Shown here: positions 35,321 through 46,579 of the stretch, piece after piece
Numbering within the stretch: position 1 is the stretch's first letter
How the letters are laid out: every line of letters starts with the position of its first letter
From: Bonia amplexicaulis
Taxonomy: Eukaryota; Streptophyta; Magnoliopsida; Poales; Poaceae
Assembly: GCA_036346245.1 (NCBI GenBank)
Contig: CM070766.1
Location: 3,718,501-3,782,500, forward strand
Reading direction: 5' to 3'
Length of the DNA: 64,000 nt
The notes under the pieces: model-generated
The model's input: only the letters and a program-made list of their open reading frames with translations
What the model was told of the DNA's origin: nothing
Database searches by the model: none
Position numbers and translations under genes: made by a program

Positions 35321-36370
35321 ATAAAACCAAGTTACATTACGTATGTAAATTGGACAAGGCACTATATGGCTTGAAGCAAGCTCCAAGGGCATGGTATTCT
35401 AGGTTAAGTGTCAAGTTGCGAGCCTTGGGTTTAACTCTTCAAAGCGATACCTCGCTTTTTTGTCAATAAGGGTGGTATTATTATATTCGTGTTAATCTAT
35501 GTTGATAACATAATAGTTGCAAGTTCAACTCAAGATGCTACTATGGATTTATTGCGTCAACTAAATCAGGAATTTGCTCTCAATGTTTGGGAGAGCTCCA
35601 TTATTTCTTGGGAATAGAGGTAAATAAAGTGAATGATGGTATAGTTCTGATCCAAGATAAATATGCCTCGAGTATGTTAAAAAGGTAGGCATGATTGATG
35701 CAAGCTGTAACCACACCATTAAGTTAGTGAAAATTGTCGACATCGAAGGAACCTCTCTTGAGGAAAATGAAGCAACTCAATCTAAGCATAGTTGGTGCAC
35801 TTGAGTATCTAACTCTTACAAGACCGACATTGCTTTTCTAGTTAATAAAGTGTGTCGCTTACATGCTCCTACAGTTCATTGGGCACGTGAAAAGAATTCT
35901 AAGATATTTGAAGCAATTGACCAAGATTGGACTCAAGATTAGTAAACCCGCTCTCTTACGGTCGGTGGTTTCTCGAGCATCGGGTGGATGTCTTGATGAG
36001 AAGATCTGTGGCTTTGCGGTGTTCTTGGGTTCAAATCTAGTATCATGGAGTGCACACAAATCATGTGTCAAGATCAAGCTCAGTGAATATAAAGCTCAGG
36101 CCAATGCAACTGCAGAATTATGTGGATTCAAACACTTCTACAAGAACTTGGCATTGAATGTCCACGTCTTGCTAAATTATGGTGTGATAACATTGGAGCT
36201 AAGTATCTCTCTGCAAATCCTTTTTCATGCTCGACAAACACATTGAAGTTGATTATCATTTTGTACGAGACGAGTGTCAAGAAAACTATTAGAAATTGAC
36301 TTTGTTCCCTCAAGAGATCAAATTACAGATGAGTTCACTAAGGCACTTCCTACACAAAGATGGAAAATTT
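35321..36370 (+). pseudogene. RT and RNase H of copia element A
   Basis: Begins directly after element C. YVCKLDKALYGLKQAPRAWY (35339-35398) is RT; then VLIYVDNIIVASS (35490) carries the YVDD-type box as YVDN, with the second Asp replaced by Asn. ELHYFLGIEVNKVND follows. RNase H traces: VKRILRYLKQLTKIGLKISK (35887) and LWCDNIGAKYLSANP (36175-36220). Several frameshifts and stops. The upstream part of pol was lost or displaced by the nested insertions. Confidence 0.8.
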
Positions 36371-36400
36371 TAAATACAATCTCAACCTACACGTTGTGAT

Positions 36401-36408
36401 TGAGGGAG
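36401..36408 (+). other. Polypurine tract of element A
   Basis: TGAGGGAG immediately before the 3' LTR at 36409. Confidence 0.55.
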
Positions 36409-36650
36409 GTCTAGATAAATCATGTAATCTATCTTGTTATCTTGGAACTACCTTGATATTCACCAGTGGAGAAGCACCGGTTGTTAGTGTTAAGATTGAG
36501 TTGTTTTATATCTTGTGCTTCTCTAGCGGTTTAAACAAGGTATTCCATATTGTAATCAAACTACGCGTTTTCGTATTATATAAACACGCAGGAGCACGGA
36601 GGTGAGCTGCTTCCACCCAAAACTCTTCCGCATCTCTGCCAAATCTTTCA
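36409..36650 (+). repeat. 3' LTR of element A, 242 bp
   Basis: Its first ~85 bp match 23262-23351. A TATA-like ATTATATAAACACGCAGG lies at about 36575-36592. It ends TTTCA at 36650. The first bases have mutated (GTCTAG for TGTTAG). Confidence 0.8.
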
Positions 36651-36885
36651 CCCCCCCCTTGAGCGACTTAAGCCCATTTTTATAAAAAAAATTCCCGCTG
36701 GTACATTTCTGTAATTTCGAATAAAAAATAAATTATTTGTACAAAAAAAATTCCACATAACATAAGTAAAATTAATAACCGTAATAGTTTAAACTAAAAT
36801 CATTCAATACATATACAAATATCTATAGATGAAAAAAAAGATAGACAACAAATATCTTACTAGATACTACCAAAGCTTCAACAAC
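36651..36885. repeat. Duplicated unit, copy 1 (right part), including a MULE-TIR-like segment
   Basis: Continues copy 1 after the retrotransposon nest, aligned with 40021-40156 but holding ~90 bp (36755-36845) absent from copy 2. The segment 36651-36753 (GAGCGACTTAAGCCC through ATTATTTGTACAAAAAAAATTCC) is related to the right terminal repeat of MULE 1 at 53780-53890. Confidence 0.75.
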
Positions 36886-38119
36886 AATAAGGGCCTGTTT
36901 GGGACTGCCTGCCCCACTTTTGCGCTCTGCTCCTAAACTACCCACCAACAGTTCAGCTCGAAACTCCGCTCCAAAAAAGGTGGAGTTGAGGGCCAACTCA
37001 CGTTTTCCGGAGCTCCTCGGGGTACTCGAAACCGCTTTGTATCTTCTCGTGGAGTTGAAAGGTAATTACCCACCACGCCATTACACAAACATACCGATTG
37101 ATTATTTTTCTCCTCAATCTCGGTGAAGGCACAGCATCCCGGCCAGCGCCGATTCGCGCTCCCACCCTCGCTGCGCGCCCGCCAGCGCCCTGCGTCCTCG
37201 TCGCCGCCCTCGCCCGCATGCCGCGTCTATCGGCCTTGCGCTCACGCGGAAGGCGGTGCCGCCTTGCGCCCATCGTCACTCGTGCTCCACGTCCGGCGCC
37301 AGCGGCTCTCGGCTCTCCCTTTCCCGGGCGCCTCGCCTCTCCCGCGGCGGCTCTCCTCGGGCCCTGGCCGCGGCAGGTCAGCAGAGCGCGTGGAGGCCGG
37401 GCGCAACGGTGGATGGACATGGGGAACGATGGTGCCACCTAGGCGTCCGGCGAGGTACAAGGCGCTCCGACGTGGCGCTTCCGGCCAACTTCAGTCGGTG
37501 GCGGGACAAGAAGCATCGGCCGCCACGCCCATCGCAGCGGCGGAGTGCTCGTGGGCGTTTCGAAGCGAAGGGTTGCGGATTTGGGGCGGGGCGGCGGCAA
37601 GAGCGGGAGAAGATTGCGGTTGGGGAGGTCCAGTGCGATGGTACCGTGAGGGATTTTGGGAGCGGTGGCGACATCGGCGGTGATGGGACACTTGTAACTG
37701 GAGGGATTGGAAGCAATGTAGGAGTGGAGAAATGCACTCGAGGGTTTGAAGAAGTCTTGTGTGGATGGGATTGGGTCAAAGAGCAATGGTTCGTCTGTGA
37801 GATTGCATCTTTGGAGGAGCCGGAGGAAATGGTAGTAGCAGCGATGGAGCGCCAAGGAGAGCGATGTAGCACCAAAGGTTGCACTTAGGGTCCTGGCGAT
37901 GATGGTAAGGACAAAAATTGTCGCAAGGCGGAAAGCAGTAGCACCATGGAGGTTCCAGATTGGTTACAAGCGGTCATTCTCAAAAGCTTCTGCTCGATAG
38001 TGGATCTTCGGATCTCTTGAAACTCCGTGAGGGCTCAAGGCGGTTCAACGCGGCACCCGCAACTAGAATACTTGTGAGGTGTTATGCAAGTGCTCATTCT
38101 AGTGTTAGAGTTTCACTCA
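36886..38119. other. GC-rich spacer between duplicated units
   Basis: Opens AATAAGGGCCTGTTTGGGACTGC, a start typical of grass MITE or hAT/Tourist elements, followed by CTCCGCTCC and GGAGTTG words, but no matching far end was found. 37100-37700 is extremely GC-rich with overlapping ORFs on both strands (for example 37256-37888 plus and 37378-37884 minus), of biased composition and without domain motifs. I do not call a gene here. Confidence 0.45.
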
Positions 38120-40156
38120 CAAGAACTTAGCTAGAGGCCGTGGTACTTCACACCGTAGGGCACCACCGCCGCAACTTTCCCTTGCTGAGAGTGCTCGTCT
38201 CCTTCTCACCCTTCCACGCGCCGGCGTCGCCCAAGCCAGGCCATTGCTTCCCCACTTCTCCCCACCTTTAAAGCCCGATTGGCTTCATAAAGAACTTCAC
38301 CCTACTCTCATCTGCGCATCAGAACCACCCAATCGAACTCCACCTCACCACTGCCCCTCCGCCAACCTCCCCTGAGCCCGGTGAGCCCTAAACCTATTCT
38401 TCTTCGTCATGATTAAAACTCAATTGCATTCACCTAAAACATCCTCTCGACATCCCGAACACACTGGTGAACTCTTTTGAGCAATAACATTTCCCTAGAG
38501 CTTCACCGACGAAAGCTATTGTCGGCTAGAACACCCTCTCCGTGGACAACCTAAATCAAACACCCTCAGTCAAAACCGCCACTGCTTCGATACACCTTCT
38601 TCCTCATAGATGGGCAAAATTGTTCCCAACCTTGCGGAGAACTACCAGAAAACCCTAGCATTGCTGTGAAACTTGAAACCTTCTCTCTTACCGCCAGCCA
38701 CCATCACCCATCTCCCCACCTCCTAAAACCCTAAAATGGAGCTGTCATGTTGGGTAAAAGCCAATTGTGCCATCCTCAACCGCCAGGAAACACCGCCAGT
38801 GCCAATTCATGGAGGTTGTTGCACCCCTATTTCGTGCCGGAGAGAAGAAAGCCAGAGGTTGAAGAAGACGGCGTGGCTGCATCCTGGCCACCCACGTGGC
38901 GAGTATCGGGCACTCCTGTGCACCCATGCTGATATGCACACACCTCAATTTAAGATGCGTGCATGTGAGTTGGCCCGATCTTCCGTTGTAGGAGAAATCC
39001 GATAACTTGAGTTACGACGTTGACGAAGGGGAGGCTAACCACGATCCGATCGTGACCAGCAACCTCGCAATCGATACACCGCTTCTCGATTGGTTACCAA
39101 CCGTGTCAAACACAATTGGCCTGTTCACGAAGAACGGCTCTAGCAAATCCAAGAGAAGACGCAAGAGCAACACTGGAAAAATTTCACTCGAAGATGAAAT
39201 ATTGATGAGACCCAATTGTTTTACAGTAGCTAGTAGCCATCATGCAAACAAGAATCAAGTCCCCCCTTAGTAGAAACATCAAGGGTGTTTATACTAGGAA
39301 CAATCCTCCTAGTTAGGTGTGAAAGTTCTTGAGAAAAGACTTGAAGATAAGCCAGCCCGAAGGTCATCCAACAGCATGTCCGCGCATCCTTTTGTCTTTT
39401 GTGTAGCCCTTACTAAAACAGTCATACCTCTTTATTGGGAAGTTTAAATGACAAGCCGTTTGTTGGAGGTGACAGTAAACTTAATTATCTTTCCATTCAT
39501 ATGTATTATGCATGCTAAAACATTACAGGTTGGCCTTCATGATGCTAGGAATTCCAATAATCTGTTCGCACGTCCTTTTGTCTTCTGTGCAGTCCCTACT
39601 AAAACAGTCATAACTCCTTATTGGGAAGTTGAAATGATGAGCCGTTTGTTAGAGGTGATAGTAGACTTAATTATCTTTTCATACATATGTATTATGCATG
39701 CTGAAACGCTATAGGTTGGCCTTCATGACGCTGAGAATTGGAGGTATTTATCAGCAATCAATGAACTCAGCCACTTACAATCGGAGCCGGGCCTTGGCCA
39801 AATCTTGATCAACAACTTCTCCGAAAATTTCTTCACATGTAATAACAAGTAAACAATATTTATTAGGTAATATCATTTGTTCTGTAATTAAATAACTAAT
39901 TTTCCCAAGAAATAAATTCACCTGTTGTCCAAGACGACGTGCACGCGCTCGTGTTATTCACCTGTTAAATAAATATTCCCCACGTTCCGCCTCCCGGTTG
40001 CGCGATTACCTCCAGTCGCCCCCCGTTGAACGACTTGAGCCTATTTTTATAAAAAAAAATTCACAGATATATTTCTATAATTTTAAATAAAAAATAAATT
40101 ATTCGTATAAAAAATTCAACAAATATCTTACAAGATACTACCAAAGCTTCAACAAC
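38120..40156. repeat. Duplicated unit, copy 2 (uninterrupted)
   Basis: Direct copy of 21350-23261 plus 36651-36885. It starts at AAGAACTTAGCTAGAGG and ends at CAAAGCTTCAACAAC. The segment 40019-40117 resembles the MULE 1 terminal repeat. It carries matching ORF-like stretches (38736-39005, 39007-39270, 39448-39714) and the same internal ~187-bp tandem duplication (from about 39375 and 39562). Being intact, it gives the pre-insertion sequence for the nest in copy 1. Confidence 0.9.
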
Positions 40157-40802
40157 TTACAAATAAAAGTCTAATCCACTCCGCCCGCTTGCTCCGCCCG
40201 CTTGGTGGCACCGGAAGTCGCGCCGCCCAACCGGCCAGGCGGTGGTACACGGCGCCCCTTGCCGCTCGGTGCCCGCCGCGTGCCGCGTAACGTGTCATTC
40301 CACTGAGTTCTAGGCCGGCCAGCAGCCACCACCAGCAGTTTCTAGCCGGTGACGAGGGTATCGAGCCGACCCGTCCGGGTGAGGTATGGGCCACATGACG
40401 TGCCGGTATGCCGGTGGAACGAGACAGCTATATATAACTAACCATTTTTCTTCTCAGATGAATCTGAATTAGCTTTACTTAGACAAAGTCTAGTCACTGA
40501 TCTCCAGTGAACCGCTTATGGCACTTGCAAAACGGCTAGGAAGTTTTCATATGGGAATGGGGGGAGTGTCTATACAACATTTAACTATTTTTTAAAGTAA
40601 AAACAGTCAGATTTTAGAACGTTGGATGGTGATTCAACGCTCCAGATCTTTTTTAGAGGGAGTGCTTATATTCAATTTTTTTTGGAGGGGATGCTTGTAT
40701 GAGTGGATCCGTTGGATAGAGATCCCAGATCATCTGACTGTTTTTTCCTTCAAAACAAATGAATATTCTATAGCATTTCTCATATATATATATATATATA
40801 TA
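40157..40802. other. Intergenic, upstream region of the serpin gene
   Basis: 40180-40400 is GC-rich. CAGCTATATATAACTAACC at about 40426-40444 could be a TATA element. 40560-40745 contains loosely inverted words (AAAACAGTCAGATTTTAGAACGTTGGAT ... ATCCGTTGGAT ... ATCTGACTGTTTTTT), suggesting a degraded MITE. A short TA run (40783-40801) precedes the next element. Confidence 0.45.
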
Positions 40803-41349
<547 letters not shown>

Positions 41350-41380
41350 GCTTGATCACTATATCATTATCAGGTTCACG

Positions 41381-42730
41381 ATGAAAGACTACACGAGCTC
41401 AAGTAAGAAGCCACGCCAATCTGCTGGCGACGGCCTGACGGCGTTCGCTCTCCGCCTCGCCAAGCAGTTCGCTGCCGCGGAGGTCGATGCCGACGGCGGC
41501 CGCAAGAACCTCATCTTCTCGCCACTCACCATCTACACCGCTCTCGCCCTGGTGGCGGCTGGAGCACGGCGCACCACCCTGGACGAGATGCTTGCCCTGC
41601 TCGGGGTGGCGTCGTGCGAAGAGCTCGACGAGTTCGTCCGCGGTGTGGCCGAGAGCGTCCTCACCGACAGGTCCGAGACTGGCGGGCCGCTCATCGCTTC
41701 CGCCTCCGGCGTTTGGCACGAGAAGACGCTAGCGCTGAAGCCGGCATACCGCGAGGCCGCCGTCGAGTCCCACAAGGCCGAGACACGCGCCGTCGACTTC
41801 CATAAAAAGGTCAGTACGTAATCAGCAACTCTTGTTTTTGTTAGTGCATGCGAATTGATCTCTCAATCTGCGCAGGCAGAGGAAGCAAGGGAGGAAATCA
41901 ACAACTGGGTCGCCGAAGCCACGAACAAGCTCATCACCTCAATCCTTCCTCCAGGAACCGTGCACTCTTCCACCGGTCTCGTGCTGGCCAACGCCATCTA
42001 CTTCAAGGGCATGTGGAAGAGACCCTTCACCAAGGAGCACACCAAGGACGACAAGTTCTACCGCCTCGACGGCGCCGCCGTCAACGTGCCCTTCATGCAC
42101 AGCCGGGAAGATCAGTTCGTCGCTGAGCACGACGGGTTCAAGGTGCTCAAGCTACCATATCAGATGCAATATCGCACCACAGCAGACTCCGACGATGAGT
42201 GGGTGCTGTTGCCTCTTTCCTCAGTTGAGAAAAAATCAGACTCCGGCGATGGACACCCACGGTTTTCGATGTGCATCTTCCTGCCAAACGCGCGCAATGG
42301 CCTGCCGAGCCTCGTCGACAAGATGGCGTCCAGCCCGGGCTTCCTGCACGATCACCTGCCACGGCGGCGCGTCGAGATCGGCAAGTTCCAGCTGCCCAAG
42401 TTCAAGCTGTCCTTCTCCAGCAAAATTAACGGTGCTCTCCAGGACTTGGGGCTGAAAGCCGTCTTTAATCTTGACATGGCTGACCTGTCCGGCATGGTGG
42501 AGGGCGGCACGCCGTTGGCTTTAGAGCATGTCTTCCACAAGGCGGTTGTCGAGGTGAACGAGGAAGGCACCGAGGCGGCGGCCGTCACCGCAGCCACCGT
42601 CATGCTATTTTGTCTCCGCAAGACTCTGGATTTTGTCGCGGACCATCCATTTGCGTTCTTCGTAGTGGAGGAGGCATCCGGTGCGGTGGTCTTCGCGGGG
42701 CACGTCCTCGATCCTTCGATTTCTGAGTGA
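41381..42730 (+). CDS. Serpin (serine/cysteine protease inhibitor), two exons, 427 aa
   Basis: Exon 1 41381-41809 (143 codons, phase 0, donor GTCAGT) and exon 2 41876-42730 (acceptor GCGCAG). The one-intron layout is usual for plant serpins. Family motifs: NLIFSPLTIYTALALVAAGA near the N-terminus, VLANAIYFKGMWKRPF (helix F/strand 3A), and the C-terminal signature DHPFAFFVVEE with FAGHVLDP. The reactive-centre loop keeps the inhibitory hinge (EEGTEAAAVTAAT, P17-P5). Aligning P15 to Gly374 puts P1 at Phe388 and P1' at Cys389, suggesting chymotrypsin- or cathepsin-like targets (inference); the loop is about three residues shorter after P1' than in Arabidopsis Serpin1. No signal peptide, so nucleocytoplasmic. 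It acts as a suicide inhibitor by loop insertion. Confidence 0.93.
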
Positions 42731-43063
42731 TCTTTGTGGTTCTTCGTAGTGGTGGAGGTATCCGGTGGGGAAATAATTGCACAGGCCGTAAGAGGAAGAG
42801 AATGATCCTTATTTCTCCTAGTTTAGAGTCTGTGCGGTATTTTATTAGGATTGTCTTGAGTACAACCTCTTTGTATAGGTTTGGGGAATTAACGAAAATC
42901 ACCTACTACTATGTTTCAGTCTCGATTTACTTTCCCAATTAAAGTGATCATATTCGTACATGAATGCTCTGTCTTCCGGGCAAGCTTAAACATATTCTTA
43001 AATCCGGGTTGACTTTTGTGACTTGTGGATTAGGCGTGGTGAGACATTTGGAGGTTGTGAACG
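42731..43063. other. Serpin 3' flank
   Basis: Contains the likely 3' UTR; AATTAAAG at about 42939 is a weak poly(A) signal candidate. No other feature. Confidence 0.4.
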
Positions 43064-43250
43064 TTGAAGATCAACATTTTCTTTTGTGGCAGGGCTTTCA
43101 GAATAGATTTGCAAACAGCAGAGCAACTGGAAAAGAGGAACTGGAAATGGAATGAAAAGTGTTCTGTATGTTCAGTGGAGGAGGATATAAATCATTTTTT
43201 CTTTGGTTTGTATTGTAGCTCGTTTCACGAGGATAAGCCTAGATTTTTCA
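43064..43250 (+). pseudogene. LINE reverse transcriptase zinc-binding (zf-RVT) fragment
   Basis: The frame reads FRIDLQTAEQLEKRNWKWNE then KCSVCSVEEDINHFFFGLYC. This is the pattern of the zf-RVT domain of plant L1-type LINEs (N-R-L-x-T-x-x-x-L-x-x-R ... C-x2-C ... E-x-x-x-H-L-F-F-x-C). No RT or endonuclease is adjacent, so it is a short 3' fragment. Confidence 0.55.
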
Positions 43251-44040
43251 ATGGGACAGACTACGTGTGTCAATGCAAGATTTCGCAGTAAATCTGGGGC
43301 GGCGACGTGCACCTTATGGAGGGTAAGAAATAATTAAACTGGCCACTGAGGGCGTGCGCTCTTCAAACTAATACTCAGCCCATTATACCTGGGGGAATGC
43401 GCGCGCGGAGGCTCCTCACGTCACCCCATGCAGTCGCTCCGCCCGCCGTGTGGTGCCGAAGTTTCGGTACGGTCTGATGAGCTGTTTTGTGAAAAAGTAC
43501 CTGCGTTTTCCTGAAATTACGTACAGATCCTTGGTCCTCACGAAAGGGTCCCTGCCAGTTTTTTTTAACCCCTCCACTTTGCAGGATGACCCCCCGCGGT
43601 TTTTGAAATTGCACACGGGTCCTCGTTTGTTTACGTACAGGTCCTCGTTTCTTGCGAAAAAACTCTTTACATTTTTCGAAAATACGCATATGCCTTCGAT
43701 TTCTTTTAAAAACTCCTCACGAATTATCGCCTCTTTTACTTTGGTACGTACGGTGTCCGACGCGGCGTGGCGCCGCGCTTCTGAGTCTAGTTGGTTTCAT
43801 GGCGTATTGTTTTGAAGGATAACGAGGAACTTTGCGTGGAGTAATGTGCGGAAGCTATTCAGCCAAGGCAAATGTAACACCTGCACGATTGTGAAGCGAG
43901 GTGTCGGAATGGAATTGGGTGATCGTTCTCCGGATGTTCAGCTTTTGTCATTGGTTCACGAGGATGGGCATCGTGCGCGGAGGCTGTTTGGGGTCGTCAT
44001 TCGGTTCAACATGTGGAACCTTGCGAAGTAGTACTATATG
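43251..44040. other. Unassigned intergenic sequence
   Basis: No gene recognised. 43480-43700 contains repeated phrases (TACGTACAGGTCCTCGTTT, TACGTACAGATCCTTGGTCCT) that hint at decayed internal repetition. It may include part of the LTR of the minus-strand gypsy remnant that ends near 47715, but no boundary can be shown. Confidence 0.35.
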
Positions 44041-45340
44041 CTCGAAGTGTCCTCACTAGCCTGTTTGTGGTAGGTCCAACCCACCCCATCCATGATGATC
44101 GCCTCTGCCCATTGTTGCATCGTCGCTAATTGGTGTCACTGTTGCGATTAGTGTTATGCGTTGGTTCATCGGTGACCCCAATGGCGACTCATGGAAGTGC
44201 TCTCTCTTGAGGACACGGAGTGCGTTGCGGCCGTCTTCCTCGGCCCCTACATCATGAAGGAGCACAACCTGTGTGTCAGCGACATCGAACGTTGGTTGGG
44301 TGAATTGAGTGTGCAAAGCCCTTGGCCTCCCTGTGCCAGACCATCCCATGCCCAACAGTAGTCGGCGCATGCAAAGGAGGAGGGTGACGGAGTGGAGGCT
44401 CTCCCCACGTCAAGGTGTTCGGTCTCTGAGCATGGCCCCACTGTTGTGCTTGGCACCCCCGCCGCTAGAGTCGGGTGGGCTGGACAAGATTGTAGTGTCA
44501 AGCGAGTCAGAGTTCGTGGATTATGCGAACTCTAACCTTGAACCTAAGAAGGGCCGTTAGAGGGTAATGCTGGTGCCCCCAGTGGCATGAGCTCCGTGGA
44601 GATCCTGGGTGATGGGGCAGTTGAGGCCGAAGGCCCCGAGATCGCTTCGAAAAACATGGTTGTGGCCACCCCCGAGGGTGTGCTTCCATCCTCGTCGGTA
44701 CGCGAGGCCTCTCCGGCATCCTGAGTGGTGAAGCATGCTTGAGTATCTTCTCCCCTAGTGATCGTGGGCATGGGCTTCTGAGTGGTTCTAATAGCACACG
44801 TCAAGGACGATTTTGACTGTGACCTCCCCCTTTCCGGGACAGGCTCCGCTATGGCCGCTAGTGGCACTGCTCTAGCGAGTTCGACCATGGGGTCTACTGG
44901 TATTGTTGTGTCATGGTCAGCCTCTCTGAGTCGAGCTACTGATATGAATAACTCGTTCTCCTCACACGACTCGTGAGGCTCTCTCTGATATGCTCCCTCA
45001 CACTATCGCCGGTGCCAGCGGGTCCTTGATCTCTAGGAGGCGCATGGGTTCTAGCGATGAAGCTGACCATAGCCTAGCTAGTGCTGCCGCTACGGACGTG
45101 TCATCGGGCTCAATCATCCCTGAAGCTATCGGTTCAGAGTCCGGGTGGCTCTTCATGGTGGACTTTGTCTCTTAGCCAGAGGCGTTGAGGGTGTTCTAGG
45201 GAGCAGTGGACTTCACGGACATAGCTCTGGATCGTCACGTGCTTTCCTCTTGTGGGCTAGAGCTCCTGGCAAGCACTCTTGAGGCGACGGGGATGAAGGT
45301 ATGTTTACGACAATGGTTTTGTTGCTCGTTTTGCCTAGTT
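44041..45340 (+). other. Decayed ORF region, possible additional ORF of a Tat-type gypsy element
   Basis: Plus-strand fragments have coding-like composition: MEVLSLEDTECVAAVFLGPY near 44190, SSVEILGDGAVEAEGPEIAS near 44590, and a Ser/Ala/Gly-rich stretch at 44782-45175 with stops. It lies downstream of the minus-strand pol end and its repeat arrays, and in the opposite orientation. Some Tat-lineage elements (for example Grande) carry such an antisense ORF between pol and the 3' LTR. Identity is inferred from position only. Confidence 0.3.
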
Positions 45341-45344
45341 GATG

Positions 45345-46575
45345 TTTACGGCGCGGGACGAAGTCATGAAAATCACACGGTCCATCCCCACCCTTTAGAA
45401 AGGCATCGTGAAGTCGATAGTGGGGCGAAGTCATGAAAAGCGTGCGCTTTGTGCCCCACCCTTCGGACGGGCATTGACAAAGTCGGCAGTGGGACAAAGT
45501 CTTGGAGACGTGCGCTCTATGCCAATTCCCTTGTAGGGGAGCGGATTGCTGTGGACAAGCTAGTGGAAGTTGGGCTTAGTCATAGGAGATCGTACAATCA
45601 CTTGGCGATCGTAGAAGATTGTTGGATCACAAGGTGGTCGTAGAATGGCTTAAGACCATGTAATGCTCACAAGAAGACATACGGTTATGAAGTTGTCCTG
45701 GGAAAGCTTACAACCATAAGGTGGAGGAAGACAGTCGATGACTATGTCATGCTCGTAAGAAGGCCTACGACCATACGGGGTTGTGGAAAGGCTTACGACC
45801 ATAGGGTGGTCATAGACATCCTCACGACTGTGTCATGCTCGTAGGAAAACTTATTATCATGAGTTGGTCATGGGAAGGCTTACGACCATAGGGTGGTCGT
45901 AGACAGGCGTCGACGAAGTCAGCGGTGGGACAAAGTCTTGAAAACACGCATCCATCCCCCACCCTTCAGATGGGCATCGACGAAGTCAGCGGTGGGACAA
46001 AGTCTTATAAAACACGTGCTCTGTCCTCCACCCTTCGAACGGGCTTTGATGAAGTCAATGGCGAGATGAAGTTGTGAAAAGCATGCACTCTGTCCCCCAA
46101 CCTTCAGGCGGGCATTGACAAAGTCAGCGGTGGGAAGGAGTCTTAAAAGCATGCGCTCCATTCCCTACCCTTCATACAGGCATCGATGAAGTCGATGGTG
46201 GGATGAAGTGTTAAAAATGTGTACTCTGTCCCCACCCTTCGGACGAACATCGATGAAGTCGACGACAGGGCAAAGTCGTGAAAAGCACATGCTCTATCCC
46301 CCACCCTTCGGACATACGTCAATGAAGTCGGAAGTGGGATGAAGTCTTAAAAGTGCGCTCTATCCTCTACACTTCGTGTGGGCGTCGATGAAGTCAGCGG
46401 CGGGACAAAGTGTTAATAATGCACGCTCCATCCCCTACCCATCGGATGAGCGTCAACGAAGTCGACAGCAGGACAAAGTCTTGAAAATGCACGCTTCATC
46501 CCCCACCCTTTAGATGGGCATCGACGAAGTCGGTGATGGGATGAAGTCGGCGGCGGGACGTAGTCTTGAAAATGG
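45345..46575. repeat. Minisatellite, ~68-bp unit
   Basis: Unit: GAAGTCGGCGGTGGGACAAAGTC, TTGAAAA, a GC-rich link, CCCCCACCCTTCGG, GCATCGAC. The GAnGAAGTC anchor recurs at 45912, 45979, 46048, 46117, 46185, 46252, 46321, 46388, 46455 and 46523 (spacing 67-69). Two or three further units lie at 45345-45520, so the array is split by a different repeat block (45600-45905). Unit divergence is considerable. Confidence 0.92.
45600..45905. repeat. Hairpin-forming repeats within the minisatellite
   Basis: Imperfect repeats around GGCTTACGACCATAGGGTGGTCGTAGAC. TACGACC and GGTCGTA form a short inverted repeat with a 7-base loop, recurring near 45800 and 45880 and in weaker form at 45700-45770. Confidence 0.65.
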
Positions 46576-46579
46576 TGGA

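Larger units (their letters stand above)
23262..36650 (+). mobile_element. Ty1/copia element A (Ale/Retrofit-like), outer member of a nested insertion
   Basis: LTR starts match at 23262 (TGTTAGATAAATCATG) and 36409 (with a mutated start, GTCTAGATAAATCATG). The 3' LTR ends TTTCA at 36650. Outside the element the duplicated-unit sequence resumes, as shown by alignment with uninterrupted copy 2 near 40020. Only part of the 5' LTR (about 90 bp) and the 3' RT/RNase H region remain; elements B and C occupy the middle. The short LTR (242 bp) and RT style suggest the Ale/Retrofit/Hopscotch group (inference). The TSD falls in a C-rich run and has decayed. Confidence 0.75.

Noticed and set aside
37098..37890. 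Overlapping GC-rich ORFs (up to 210 codons) as a host gene
   Set aside because: Open in several frames on both strands with Arg/Ala/Pro bias; no start context, splice pattern or domain to choose among them.
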